A stretch of DNA of 37,415 nucleotides, taken from NCBI GenBank assembly GCA_022826515.1, contig JAJDUT010000018.1, forward strand, positions 1 through 37,415, written 5' to 3'. A model generated the notes under the pieces. It was not told the origin of the DNA and did not search any database. It saw nothing but the letters and a program-made list of their open reading frames with translations. The translations under genes and the position numbers were made by a program. Source of the DNA: Candidatus Latescibacterota bacterium (GTDB lineage Bacteria; Latescibacterota; UBA2968; UBA8231). Of the stretch, positions 1 to 7,341 are shown piece after piece (positions within the stretch are counted from its first letter, which is position 1; each line of letters opens with the position of its first letter).

Positions 1-566
1 GCCCCAATGTCATGCGCGGATATTTGCACGACACCGATCATACCGATCAGGGGCTAGTGGATGAGGACGGCCAGATCTGGAATCGGACCGGCGAATTGTA
101 CAGTATGGACCACGATTGCTTACTTTCGTTCCACGGACGAGTTGGCCGACAGTTCAAGCTGCGCAACGGCGAGTTTGTCAATCCCGAAGCCCTAGAGCGG
201 ATTTTTGCCCGAGTGCCCCTAGTCGAGCATGTGATCGTGTACGGCGACCAGCAGCGAGACTACCCGCTGCCGTTGGTGACGGTGGATGTGGAGGAGGCAA
301 AAAACAGCGGCATTGACGGATTGCCGCTAGAGGACGAGGACGCCCTGCGCACACATCCGAGCTTGGGCGAGCGAATCCGCGAAGGATTCCTCGCCGAAGC
401 CACGGCCGCCGGCCTGCCGAGCTACCAGCGGCCGCAGCGCGTCGCGCTCTTGTCCGAACCGCTGAGCGAGGACGCCGGGACTTTGACCAAGGGTCTGAAG
501 AAGATCGTGCCCAAGGCGATCGTCGAGCGGTATCGCACGGTCGTCGAACAGACCTATGCATCCTAG
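1..566 (+). CDS. Acyl-CoA synthetase / AMP-binding enzyme, C-terminal part (5' truncated)
   Basis: The reading frame is open to the left edge, so the gene starts outside the window and only about 187 C-terminal residues are present. What remains matches the end of the ANL adenylate-forming superfamily: a TGEL motif (A7-like) near residues 26-29 counted from the Met at position 12, then a GR...FKLRNGEFVNPE hinge (A8-like), and near the end GTLTKGLKKIVPK, which places lysines where the catalytic A10 lysine sits. The family activates a carboxylic acid with ATP and passes it to CoA; long-chain fatty acids are a likely but unproven substrate. Its TAG stop (564-566) overlaps the stop of the convergent kinase gene. 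Sure of the superfamily, not of the substrate. Confidence 0.85.
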   Translation, partial: PNVMRGYLHDTDHTDQGLVDEDGQIWNRTGELYSMDHDCLLSFHGRVGRQFKLRNGEFVNPEALERIFARVPLVEHVIVYGDQQRDYPLPLVTVDVEEAKNSGIDGLPLEDEDALRTHPSLGERIREGFLAEATAAGLPSYQRPQRVALLSEPLSEDAGTLTKGLKKIVPKAIVERYRTVVEQTYAS

Positions 567-1609
567 CTGCGCCGCAACTGGTGCAAGCGGCGGCTTAGTT
601 CGGTTGGCGAGGCCGTGCCGGTCGTGCCAATCTGCTGAGCGGTTATTGACGCAGCCAAGCAGGCTACCGCCGCCGCTTCTGTCAGTCCGGCACCTGCCGC
701 CAAGGCTGCGCTGAGGGCAGCCGCACAAGTGTCTCCGGTGCCGACCGGGTCAACGGGTGTGGTGAGACACACGGCCGGCACGTGCTCGACTGTGCTGCCG
801 TCGGCTACGAGGATCCCCCTATTGCCAAGCGTTAGAAATACCGGGTGACCAGTCTGGTTACTGAGTACGTGGGCGTGGTGGCGTGCTGACTTGAGCGACA
901 AGCTTCCTTGGCCGCCGAGCGCGGCCCAAGCCTCGCGCTGGTTGGGTTTGAGAATGGTGCGCGTAAAGAGCCCTATGCGCGTGCGCGAATCGGCGAGCAC
1001 CACGAGCTTGGGTTGGGAGCCGAGCGCGGCGGCAATGGCGCGGCGCACGCGCGTGGTGAGGACGCCGCAATCGGCTTCGGCGACTTGGTCGATGAGCACG
1101 AGTCCATCCCACTGGCTTAGGCGCTGGCGGACATGGGCGATGAGCGTGCGCTGTAAGTTGGTAGGGGTCGGACGGCGGTTTTTGATATCGAACCGCTCTA
1201 GTTCCTCAAGGACGGGCCGACCGCGCTGGTTGCTAGTGATGTAGCAGGGCTTGCCATAGGTCGGAGTCAAGCGGCCTGGAGCGGTGAGAAATCCCGTCAA
1301 GTCTAGGTCTAGCCGGCGCATGGCCCGCCGCAGTTCGTAGCCTTCGCCGTCGTCGCCGCAATAGCCCACGGCCTCAACCGCACCCACGCCGAGGGCGCGC
1401 AAGTTGGCGGCGACATTGCCAGCGGCCCCAGGTTGGCGGCGGTATCCGAGCACTTGATAGCAGGTCTTGCCGGTCTCTAGCGACTTTTCGTCGAGGGCCG
1501 GGTCGCATTCGAGGTAGGAGTCGAGGAAAAAGTCGCCGACTACGCCGATGCGCAGCGCGGGAAACGCTTCTAAGAGGGCGCACAGGCGAGTTGGGGCCAA
1601 GTCGAACAT
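563..1609 (-). CDS. PfkB-family carbohydrate kinase, RfaE/HldE kinase-domain type
   Basis: A 348-residue protein of the ribokinase/PfkB fold. Seen: an N-terminal GVVGDFFLDSY strand as in RfaE (heptose-7-phosphate kinase), GAAGNVAANL at residues 61-70 (PfkB signature 1 region), KPNQREA at 221-227, and the signature 2 DPVGTGDTCAAAL at 287-299 with the presumed catalytic base Asp293. Length fits a stand-alone kinase domain without the HldE nucleotidyltransferase half. It probably phosphorylates a sugar or sugar phosphate in the cytoplasm using ATP. The galU gene next door is transcribed divergently, which fits nucleotide-sugar or lipopolysaccharide precursor metabolism, but the actual sugar cannot be read from sequence. 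The ATG at 1609 has no obvious Shine-Dalgarno. Confidence 0.85.
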   Translation of the reverse strand: MFDLAPTRLCALLEAFPALRIGVVGDFFLDSYLECDPALDEKSLETGKTCYQVLGYRRQPGAAGNVAANLRALGVGAVEAVGYCGDDGEGYELRRAMRRLDLDLTGFLTAPGRLTPTYGKPCYITSNQRGRPVLEELERFDIKNRRPTPTNLQRTLIAHVRQRLSQWDGLVLIDQVAEADCGVLTTRVRRAIAAALGSQPKLVVLADSRTRIGLFTRTILKPNQREAWAALGGQGSLSLKSARHHAHVLSNQTGHPVFLTLGNRGILVADGSTVEHVPAVCLTTPVDPVGTGDTCAAALSAALAAGAGLTEAAAVACLAASITAQQIGTTGTASPTELSRRLHQLRRS

Positions 1610-1644
1610 GAGATTGGCGGCGCAAAGGGGTAGGTAAGTCGGAC

Positions 1645-1685
1645 TTGATTTAGCACCTATAGCTTCCTATTTTCACTAGGTGCTA
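1645..1685. promoter_or_regulatory. 9-bp perfect inverted repeat over a putative promoter (candidate operator)
   Basis: The arms TAGCACCTA (1651-1659) and TAGGTGCTA (1677-1685) are perfect inverted repeats 17 bases apart, in the 124-bp divergent gap between the sugar kinase and galU. A weak plus-strand promoter can be drawn through it: TTGATT at 1645-1650 and TATTTT at 1668-1673 with a 17-base spacer, so the left arm lies in the spacer. Because both neighbours point away, a terminator makes little sense and an operator or leader hairpin is likelier. The T-run after the right arm leaves a terminator-like reading possible for galU leader attenuation. Confidence 0.4.
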
Positions 1686-1733
1686 TTTTTAGTTATGTCA
1701 TTGATTCTCTTAAACTTAAAATAAAAAGAAAAC

Positions 1734-2603
1734 GTGCCGATTCGCAAAGCCGTATTCCCCGTAGCGGGTTTGGGCACCCGCCTGCTACCGGCGACCAAAT
1801 CCCAACCTAAGGAGATGCTGCCCGTTGGTTGCAAGCCGGTCGTGCAGTACGTGGTCGAGGAGATGATCGAACAGGGGTTGGACAAGTTCCTCTTTGTAAC
1901 GGGCCGCAAGAAGCGCTCGATTGAGGATCACTTCGACGACGATCCCGAGCTCGCGGCGCGCTTGGGCGATAGCGCGATTGGCGAGGTGGACTATGCGGCC
2001 GAGGGCGTTGAATTTTACTATGTGCGGCAGCGGCGTCCTTCCGGCAATGCCGATGCCGTACGTCAGGCGCGGGAATTCGTCGGCGACGAGTCGTTCGTGG
2101 TGGGGTTTGGCGACACGATTATCGCCTCGCCTCGGATGCCAGGCGTGGTCGGCCGGATGATGCAGTCGCATGTCCAACGGGGTGCGGCCGCCACCATTGC
2201 CGTATGGGAAGTGCCGCGCGAAGAGACCTACAAGTACGGGGTCGTCACACCGCAAGGCGCGGCCGACGACGACTTTGCCATCGCCGACATCGTTGAAAAG
2301 CCGGCGGTGGAAGCCGCGCCGAGTTGTCTTGCGGTTGCGGCCCGCTATATTTTTTCACCGGAGATTTTCGCTGCCATTGACGAGATTGAGCCTGGAGTTG
2401 GCGGCGAGTTGTGGTTGACCGATGCCATCCGCGTCCTGATCCAGCGCGGGGCTGAGGTTCGCTGCATACGCCTTGCGAGCGACGAGGTGCGCTACGATAT
2501 AGGAACGCCGCTGACGTACTACCGGGCCTTTGCGGATTTTGCCTTGGCCGACCGGGAGTTCGGCGCGGCGTTTCGCGCGTATCTCAAGGACAAATTGGCC
2601 TAG
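1734..2603 (+). CDS. galU: UTP--glucose-1-phosphate uridylyltransferase
   Basis: A 289-residue protein, usual length for bacterial GalU. The N-terminus holds the nucleotide-binding loop GLGTRLLPATK followed by PKEMLPVGCKP, diagnostic of this family, and the middle keeps VVGFGDTII and the VEKP substrate-site motif. It makes UDP-glucose from UTP and glucose-1-phosphate in the cytoplasm, feeding glycan and envelope synthesis, which fits the acyltransferase and GT39-type glycosyltransferase downstream. The start is a GTG with only a poor purine-rich ribosome site (AAAAAGAAAAC); the signature sequence begins immediately after it, so a later start is unlikely. First gene of a tightly spaced plus-strand operon. 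Confidence 0.93.
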   Translation: MPIRKAVFPVAGLGTRLLPATKSQPKEMLPVGCKPVVQYVVEEMIEQGLDKFLFVTGRKKRSIEDHFDDDPELAARLGDSAIGEVDYAAEGVEFYYVRQRRPSGNADAVRQAREFVGDESFVVGFGDTIIASPRMPGVVGRMMQSHVQRGAAATIAVWEVPREETYKYGVVTPQGAADDDFAIADIVEKPAVEAAPSCLAVAARYIFSPEIFAAIDEIEPGVGGELWLTDAIRVLIQRGAEVRCIRLASDEVRYDIGTPLTYYRAFADFALADREFGAAFRAYLKDKLA

Positions 2604-2612
2604 GCATACGCA

Positions 2613-3887
2613 ATGAAAGTAAAACTCGACTATGGCCGCGACGGTCTCGAAATCGAAGTGCCCGACTCGGCCGCGGTATTGCAGATGGCTCCGAGTGGGG
2701 GGCTCGACCGGATCGAGGAGCGGATTGATCATGCTTTGGCTCGCCCAATAGGGACTCCGGCCTTGCGGCGGCTGGCGCGGGGGCGCAAAAACGCCTGCAT
2801 AGTTATTGCCGATATTACTCGCCCGGTCCCCAACGCCGTCATTTTGCCGCCAATGCTGCGGATTCTCGAAGAGGAAGGCATCGCCCGTGAGGATATTACC
2901 CTGTTGGTCGGCACCGGCCTGCATCGGCCCAACGAGGGTGAGGAATTGGTGCAACTCGTCGGGGGCGACATCGCCCGCAACTATCGCATCGTCAACCACA
3001 CCGCCCGTTGCCGCGAGACCCTGACGTATTTGGGGGAAACCTCGGGCGGCGCTCCGATATGGATCGCCGCGCTCTACATGGAGGCCGACCTGAAAATCGC
3101 CACCTCGCTGATCGAGCCGCACTTGATGGCTGGGTACTCGGGCGGCCGCAAGGCCATTTGCCCGGGCTTGATGGGTATTGAGACGATGCGCGTCCTACAC
3201 GGCCCCGAACTGTTGAGTCATCCTCGGGCTTGCGAAGGCTCCATTGAGGGCAATCCCTTCCACCGCCAAGCCCTTGAAGTGGCGCAGCGCGCTGGCGTTG
3301 ATTTTACATTTAATGTAGCTATGAACGACCAGCGGCAGATCACCGGCCTGTTCTGCGGCGACCTAGAGAAGGCCCATGCCGCAGGGGCCCGCTTCGTCGA
3401 GCAACAGAATGGAGTCTTGGTTGACGAGCCGGTTGACATCGCGGTCACTAGCAGCGCTGGTTGGCCGCTCGATCTGACGTTTTATCAAGCTGTCAAGGGC
3501 CTGACGGCGGTGTTGCCCATCGTCAAAGAGGGTGGGACGATCCTCATTGCTGCCCGCTGCGCCGAGGGTTTGGGCAGTGCGGAATTTGTAGAGATGCTGT
3601 TAGGCGCATCCGGTGCCGCCGAATTCGCGGATCGCCTCGCGGATCCCGATTTCTTTGCCATCGACCAATGGCAGTTGCAAGAGCTGTGCAAGGTACTCGA
3701 CAAGGCGGAGGTTATGTTCTACTCGGAGGGGATTGATCCTCAGCATCGCGACAAGGTGTGGGTCGAGGTCATTCCCTCTGTGGAGCAAGGGCTAGCTGCG
3801 GCGCTAGCGCGGCACGGTATCGGGGCGCGCATAGCGGTCGTGCCCCAAGGCCCTTACGTACTCACGCAAACCAAAGGAGAGCACTGA
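2613..3887 (+). CDS. LarA-type nickel-pincer racemase family protein (DUF2088)
   Basis: A 424-residue LarA homologue. Motifs in order: ADITRP (66-71), GTGLHRP (100-106), EPHLMAGYSGGRKAICPG (168-185) and VLHG (194-197). The residues expected to bind or position the nickel pincer cofactor, His104, His170, Lys180 and His196, have the same mutual spacing (66, 10, 16) as His108, His174, Lys184 and His200 of lactobacillary lactate racemase. So it is probably an active cofactor-dependent enzyme that interconverts 2-hydroxyacid stereoisomers. The substrate is uncertain because the family includes racemases and epimerases other than lactate racemase. The LarB, LarC and LarE maturation genes are not in the window. 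It lies 9 bases after galU and overlaps the next gene by one base. Confidence 0.9.
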   Translation: MKVKLDYGRDGLEIEVPDSAAVLQMAPSGGLDRIEERIDHALARPIGTPALRRLARGRKNACIVIADITRPVPNAVILPPMLRILEEEGIAREDITLLVGTGLHRPNEGEELVQLVGGDIARNYRIVNHTARCRETLTYLGETSGGAPIWIAALYMEADLKIATSLIEPHLMAGYSGGRKAICPGLMGIETMRVLHGPELLSHPRACEGSIEGNPFHRQALEVAQRAGVDFTFNVAMNDQRQITGLFCGDLEKAHAAGARFVEQQNGVLVDEPVDIAVTSSAGWPLDLTFYQAVKGLTAVLPIVKEGGTILIAARCAEGLGSAEFVEMLLGASGAAEFADRLADPDFFAIDQWQLQELCKVLDKAEVMFYSEGIDPQHRDKVWVEVIPSVEQGLAAALARHGIGARIAVVPQGPYVLTQTKGEH

Positions 3888-4972
3888 TGCCCGCTAGACA
3901 CAGGTGGTTTTTGCGGGGGGGATTTGCTTTGCTGGCCGCCCTGTACTGGGGGGCAGACGGAGGGGCGAGTGTGGTGCCGATTATGGGGTTGGGCGATCAA
4001 AATGAAGCGGAGGAAGCGCCAAAGGATTCGGTGGTAAGCGACAGCGCCATCTCAGAGGGTTTGAAGCAGCGGCTGCTCTTCATGCCCTTTCGCGATAAGT
4101 CGAAATACAAGGGCGAGTGGGACATATACTCGGCCATGCCCCGCGGCTTGGCCGATTCGCTGCGCGGCAGTGCTTTTTTCAGCACCGTGTCTATTGATTC
4201 GGCACTCGTGCGGCTGAAAAAGAAAGAATTGCAAGGCAAGCTCGATGTCGAGCGCGCCTTGGCCATTGGCCGCGCGGTAGATGCCGACTACGTCGTCTTG
4301 GGACAAATCGACGAGATGAGCATGAAGCGCTTCCGCGCCACCGTGCCCATCGGCGGCTATCGCAGCTATCAGGGCCTGACCACGGTGCGGCTGTATCCTT
4401 ATAAGGTTATAGACGGGGAAGCAGCCGGCGAGGTGATACGAGAAATAGCTGAGGATAGCAAGCGCTATGGGATTACCAACCCGGCAGCGTACGTGCCGCT
4501 GGAAAAGGAATACTTCCTGCTAGGCCAGATGGAGTGGGGCAGCGAGGAATTCCACAACACCCTGCTAGGCAAGTCGATAGGCCGCTGTCTGGACCACTTG
4601 GTCGCTGGGCTGGACAGCCTTATTCAACCCCCAGCCGCACTCAACAAGGTCTCCGAGCCAAAAATCATAGAAGTGGTGGCTGACACAGTGCAGGCTGATA
4701 CAGGGGAAAACGGCTCATCTGTGCTAGTGCGGTTGAGTGCTTATATTAACGTAGGATTAGCCGATTCAGTGCAGAAAGGCAACAAGTACGGCGTGTGGGA
4801 CAAGGGGCGGGAATTGAAGGACCCGGATACCGGCGAGGTGTTGGGAATGTCCCTACCGCGTCGGGTCGGCGTCGTACAGGTCGAACAGGTACTCAGTCAA
4901 CACCTGTCGCTGGTGAGGATTCTCCAAGGGGAAGACGCCGTGCAAAAGGACTACGGAATTCGCGCCGAATAA
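3887..4972 (+). CDS. Secreted CsgG/FlgT-like envelope protein
   Basis: I place the start at the ATG at 3887, overlapping the larA-type stop (TGATG), because AAAGGAGAG sits just upstream and a signal peptide follows at once (basic MPARHRWFLR, then a hydrophobic stretch to about residue 22); a longer frame from 3758 would lie inside the previous gene. The 361-residue product has a CsgG/TolB-N-like alpha/beta region (LLFMPFRDKSK at 63-73, then ADSLRGSAFFSTVSID and ADYVVLGQI) and a C-terminal region like the FlgT C-terminal domain (YINVGLADSVQKGNKYGVW, then DPDTGEVLG). In the family this type of protein sits in the periplasm or outer membrane and assembles envelope machines. No lipobox cysteine is visible. 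The specific role is unknown. Confidence 0.75.
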   Translation: MPARHRWFLRGGFALLAALYWGADGGASVVPIMGLGDQNEAEEAPKDSVVSDSAISEGLKQRLLFMPFRDKSKYKGEWDIYSAMPRGLADSLRGSAFFSTVSIDSALVRLKKKELQGKLDVERALAIGRAVDADYVVLGQIDEMSMKRFRATVPIGGYRSYQGLTTVRLYPYKVIDGEAAGEVIREIAEDSKRYGITNPAAYVPLEKEYFLLGQMEWGSEEFHNTLLGKSIGRCLDHLVAGLDSLIQPPAALNKVSEPKIIEVVADTVQADTGENGSSVLVRLSAYINVGLADSVQKGNKYGVWDKGRELKDPDTGEVLGMSLPRRVGVVQVEQVLSQHLSLVRILQGEDAVQKDYGIRAE

Positions 4973-4979
4973 GGTAGCT

Positions 4980-5435
4980 ATGAACACACTACGAACGACA
5001 TGGGCCACGGGCTTGGTTCTGCTGCTGGTCACAGCGAGTGAAATTGGCAGCGACGAGATCCAAACTCTGCCGGAGGACAGCCGAGTATTCTACGTCTTCT
5101 CGCCCGATAGAGCTCCACAGCGCCAGCGGGTTTTGCAGCTATGGCAGCAATTTAGCGCGCAAGATGCTGAGCAGCGGTTTATCGCCATTGCCCGCGACGA
5201 GCAAGTGCTAGCGGTGGTCGAGGGCCTGACCCTGTGGTCAGCCGCGCTGGCCGCGCAGTCGCCGGAGGTGCCCGCGTACATCAAAGCGCGGTTGGACGCC
5301 GACGGGGATTATTTTGCAGCCGTAGATTCGGAGGGCTCTTTGTATTTGTCCGGCCTAGGGCAAGACCTGCTGCAACCTTTGTCCACGGAAGTGGATGAAA
5401 GCACTTGGGGCAAGGTAAAGGACTTGTTCAGATAG
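4980..5435 (+). CDS. Small secreted protein of unknown function with C-terminal WGKVK motif
   Basis: A 151-residue protein with a clear signal peptide (MNTLRTTWATGLVLLLVTASE). I do not recognise the mature domain; VFYVFSPDRAPQRQRVL near residues 37-53 has a hint of a thioredoxin-like strand, but no CxxC is present. The last 16 residues, TEVDESTWGKVKDLFR, closely match the C-terminal segments of the two CBM9-like proteins at 10973 and 35277 although the rest is unrelated. The gene starts 8 bases after the preceding stop, with AAGGTAG as a weak ribosome site, and ends 4 bases before the acyltransferase start, so it is certainly within the operon. Confidence 0.7.
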   Translation: MNTLRTTWATGLVLLLVTASEIGSDEIQTLPEDSRVFYVFSPDRAPQRQRVLQLWQQFSAQDAEQRFIAIARDEQVLAVVEGLTLWSAALAAQSPEVPAYIKARLDADGDYFAAVDSEGSLYLSGLGQDLLQPLSTEVDESTWGKVKDLFR

Positions 5436-5439
5436 GACT

Positions 5440-6123
5440 ATGTCCGCAGCGCCTGAGCACAAAGACTTTTCCCTCAAGCGCATCGATGCCTTCGCCTGCG
5501 GCGCTCGCCTGCTCGCGGCAGGTGCCATGCGCTATCACCGCTTGGCAGTCGAAGGTGGTCGCAATCTGCCGCACGAAGGGCCGGCCCTGATTTTGCCCAA
5601 GCATTGCGCGTACCGCGACATTCTGCTCGAAGGAGTCTTGTTGTACAGGTTCACCCGGCGCTATGCCAACTACATTATGAAGGTTGGTCTGTGGGGGGTG
5701 CTAGAGTTGATGGGGGGGGTCAAAGTGGTAAGACCGAAAGACATTAGGCGCATCGCAGACCGGGAGCAACGCCGCGCTGAGATTCGGCGCGCTCGCGCGG
5801 CCAACCAACAGATGCAAGCCTATCTAGATGGGCTATACCAGAGTGGAGAAGTGGTCGTCTCACACCCGGAAGGCATGCGTTATCAGGACAAGTTAGGGCC
5901 GCTGCAAAAGGAAGTAGTCGAACATCTGGTGCAGGCTGAAGAGCGGTTGAGAATGCGCGTGCCGTTGATTCCCATTGGTCTGGAGTACGATAGCTACGCT
6001 CGACCTGGAGCGCGGGTGTACTTTCGGGTTGACGAACCGCTCTACGCGGATTCCTTCGCCAATATCAACGAGTTGATGGATCATCTCAGCAATCGCCTGC
6101 GGGTGCTTAGCGGCTTGGCCTGA
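5440..6123 (+). CDS. 1-acyl-glycerol-3-phosphate acyltransferase-like protein (PlsC family)
   Basis: A 227-residue acyltransferase. Motif I is the catalytic HCAYRD (His55, Asp60, HX4D spacing) and motif III is HPEGMR (142-147) in place of the usual FPEGTR, so the catalytic pair and the glycerol-phosphate-binding Glu-Gly are kept. The family transfers an acyl chain from acyl-ACP or acyl-CoA to a lysophospholipid or similar acceptor at the inner face of the cytoplasmic membrane. Here the place in an envelope operon suggests lipid or lipid-A-like modification, but the acceptor is unknown. An uninterrupted run of eight G at 5712-5719 lies in the gene (codons for Met-Gly-Gly-Val), a possible slippage site. 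Confidence 0.82.
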   Translation: MSAAPEHKDFSLKRIDAFACGARLLAAGAMRYHRLAVEGGRNLPHEGPALILPKHCAYRDILLEGVLLYRFTRRYANYIMKVGLWGVLELMGGVKVVRPKDIRRIADREQRRAEIRRARAANQQMQAYLDGLYQSGEVVVSHPEGMRYQDKLGPLQKEVVEHLVQAEERLRMRVPLIPIGLEYDSYARPGARVYFRVDEPLYADSFANINELMDHLSNRLRVLSGLA

Positions 6124-6159
6124 TGGGCCGGGTGTGCAATAACTCAGTAAGGAGATTAC

Positions 6160-7335
6160 ATGTTCAAGCTATTTGTATTGGTTTTAGCTGTCGCGATCGC
6201 AGGATGCGGCTCGAATCAAGTTAAAATCGAAATCAAGGGCGGAGACGGCCAACTCGTGCGCTTAGACGCCAATGACGTCCAATACAAATTCAACCACTTG
6301 GTCAAAGCCGGAACCTACGTCTTGCCCGAGCCGGATAGCAAAATCGAATTGGGCGGAGGTGCGTACGCCGTCAATGTCGCCGTGGGGGATTATCTGGGTA
6401 ACAAGGTCTTGCAAGTGGAATCGCCGCCGCTATGGGGCGTGCGGACCTACGAGGCAATATTTGACATTCCCGCTAGCAGCAATGCCCCTTTCAAACGCGA
6501 AGGCACAATCCTCTACGCCTCGACTAAGAAAAACGTCCGCAACTGGGACTTGTTTACCATCAAGGCCGATGGCAGCGACCACCAGCAACTAACCCACACT
6601 CCCGAACCCGAGCAGCATCCCTCTTGGTCGCCCGACGGCAAAAAGATCCTCTTCACTCGCGGCGACGTGATGAGCAACATCGACCTCTACGTCATGGATG
6701 CCGACAGCTCTAATGCCGTGCGCCTGACCGAACATCCCGAGCGCGATCAGCGCGGCGTTTTTTCGCCCGACGGCAAGACAATCGCTTTCGTCAGCCAGCG
6801 CGACGGCGATGTGGCCGTCTGGCTCATGGACGCCGATGGGGCCAATCCGCGTAAGTTGGTTCAAGGCGGCCAGCCTTCGTTTTCGCCCGATGGTCGCCGC
6901 ATTGCCTTTACTTCTGCGGCCTTCGACGACAACGCCGAGATCTACCTCATTGATCTCGACGGATCGAATCGGACTCGCCTCACCGAAAATCGGCGCAAGC
7001 TCGACTTGTTCGCGTCGTTTTCTCCAAAAGGCGACCGCTTGGCTTACAACTCGGAGGAGTTTGGTGGTCAAGAGCTGATGCTCATGCGACCCGACGGGCA
7101 AGGGCAGACCCGCATCTCCATTGCCGAGAAGACCTATGAGCAAGAGCCCGTCTGGTCGCCCGATGGCAAAGGACTAGCGTATGCGGGCAGGATGGGCGAC
7201 GACGAATACGACATTTATTTAATCGGCACGGCTGGATTTGACTTGGACGAGATCGCCGAGCCGCCGCTGATGCCCATCAACCTGACCGACAACGACGACC
7301 GCGACGATATGTCGCCGAGCTGGCGTCCCTACTGA
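6160..7335 (+). CDS. TolB-like WD40/PD40 beta-propeller lipoprotein
   Basis: A 391-residue lipoprotein: the signal peptide ends in the lipobox AIAGC (Cys16), so it is lipidated and anchored in the envelope. A beta-strand-rich N-terminal domain (about residues 20-110) is followed by five or six PD40 blades, each with an SWSPDGKKI/FSPDGKTIAF-type core and D-x-DG turns, from about residue 120 to the end (SPSWRPY). This is the TolB C-terminal propeller fold; TolB itself is periplasmic and longer at the N-terminus, and no tolQRA or pal neighbours are present, so this is a relative and not TolB. Probable role is protein-protein interaction. AAGGAG seven bases upstream supports the ATG. Confidence 0.82.
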   Translation: MFKLFVLVLAVAIAGCGSNQVKIEIKGGDGQLVRLDANDVQYKFNHLVKAGTYVLPEPDSKIELGGGAYAVNVAVGDYLGNKVLQVESPPLWGVRTYEAIFDIPASSNAPFKREGTILYASTKKNVRNWDLFTIKADGSDHQQLTHTPEPEQHPSWSPDGKKILFTRGDVMSNIDLYVMDADSSNAVRLTEHPERDQRGVFSPDGKTIAFVSQRDGDVAVWLMDADGANPRKLVQGGQPSFSPDGRRIAFTSAAFDDNAEIYLIDLDGSNRTRLTENRRKLDLFASFSPKGDRLAYNSEEFGGQELMLMRPDGQGQTRISIAEKTYEQEPVWSPDGKGLAYAGRMGDDEYDIYLIGTAGFDLDEIAEPPLMPINLTDNDDRDDMSPSWRPY

Positions 7336-7341
7336 TCCGAC

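Noticed and set aside
2355..3122. Minus-strand open frame across the galU/larA-type junction
   Set aside because: Covers two well-supported genes on the opposite strand and has no recognisable motif or ribosome site.
3758..3886. Upstream in-frame extension of the CsgG/FlgT-like gene
   Set aside because: It would lie inside the larA-type gene; AAAGGAGAG and a signal peptide mark the ATG at 3887.
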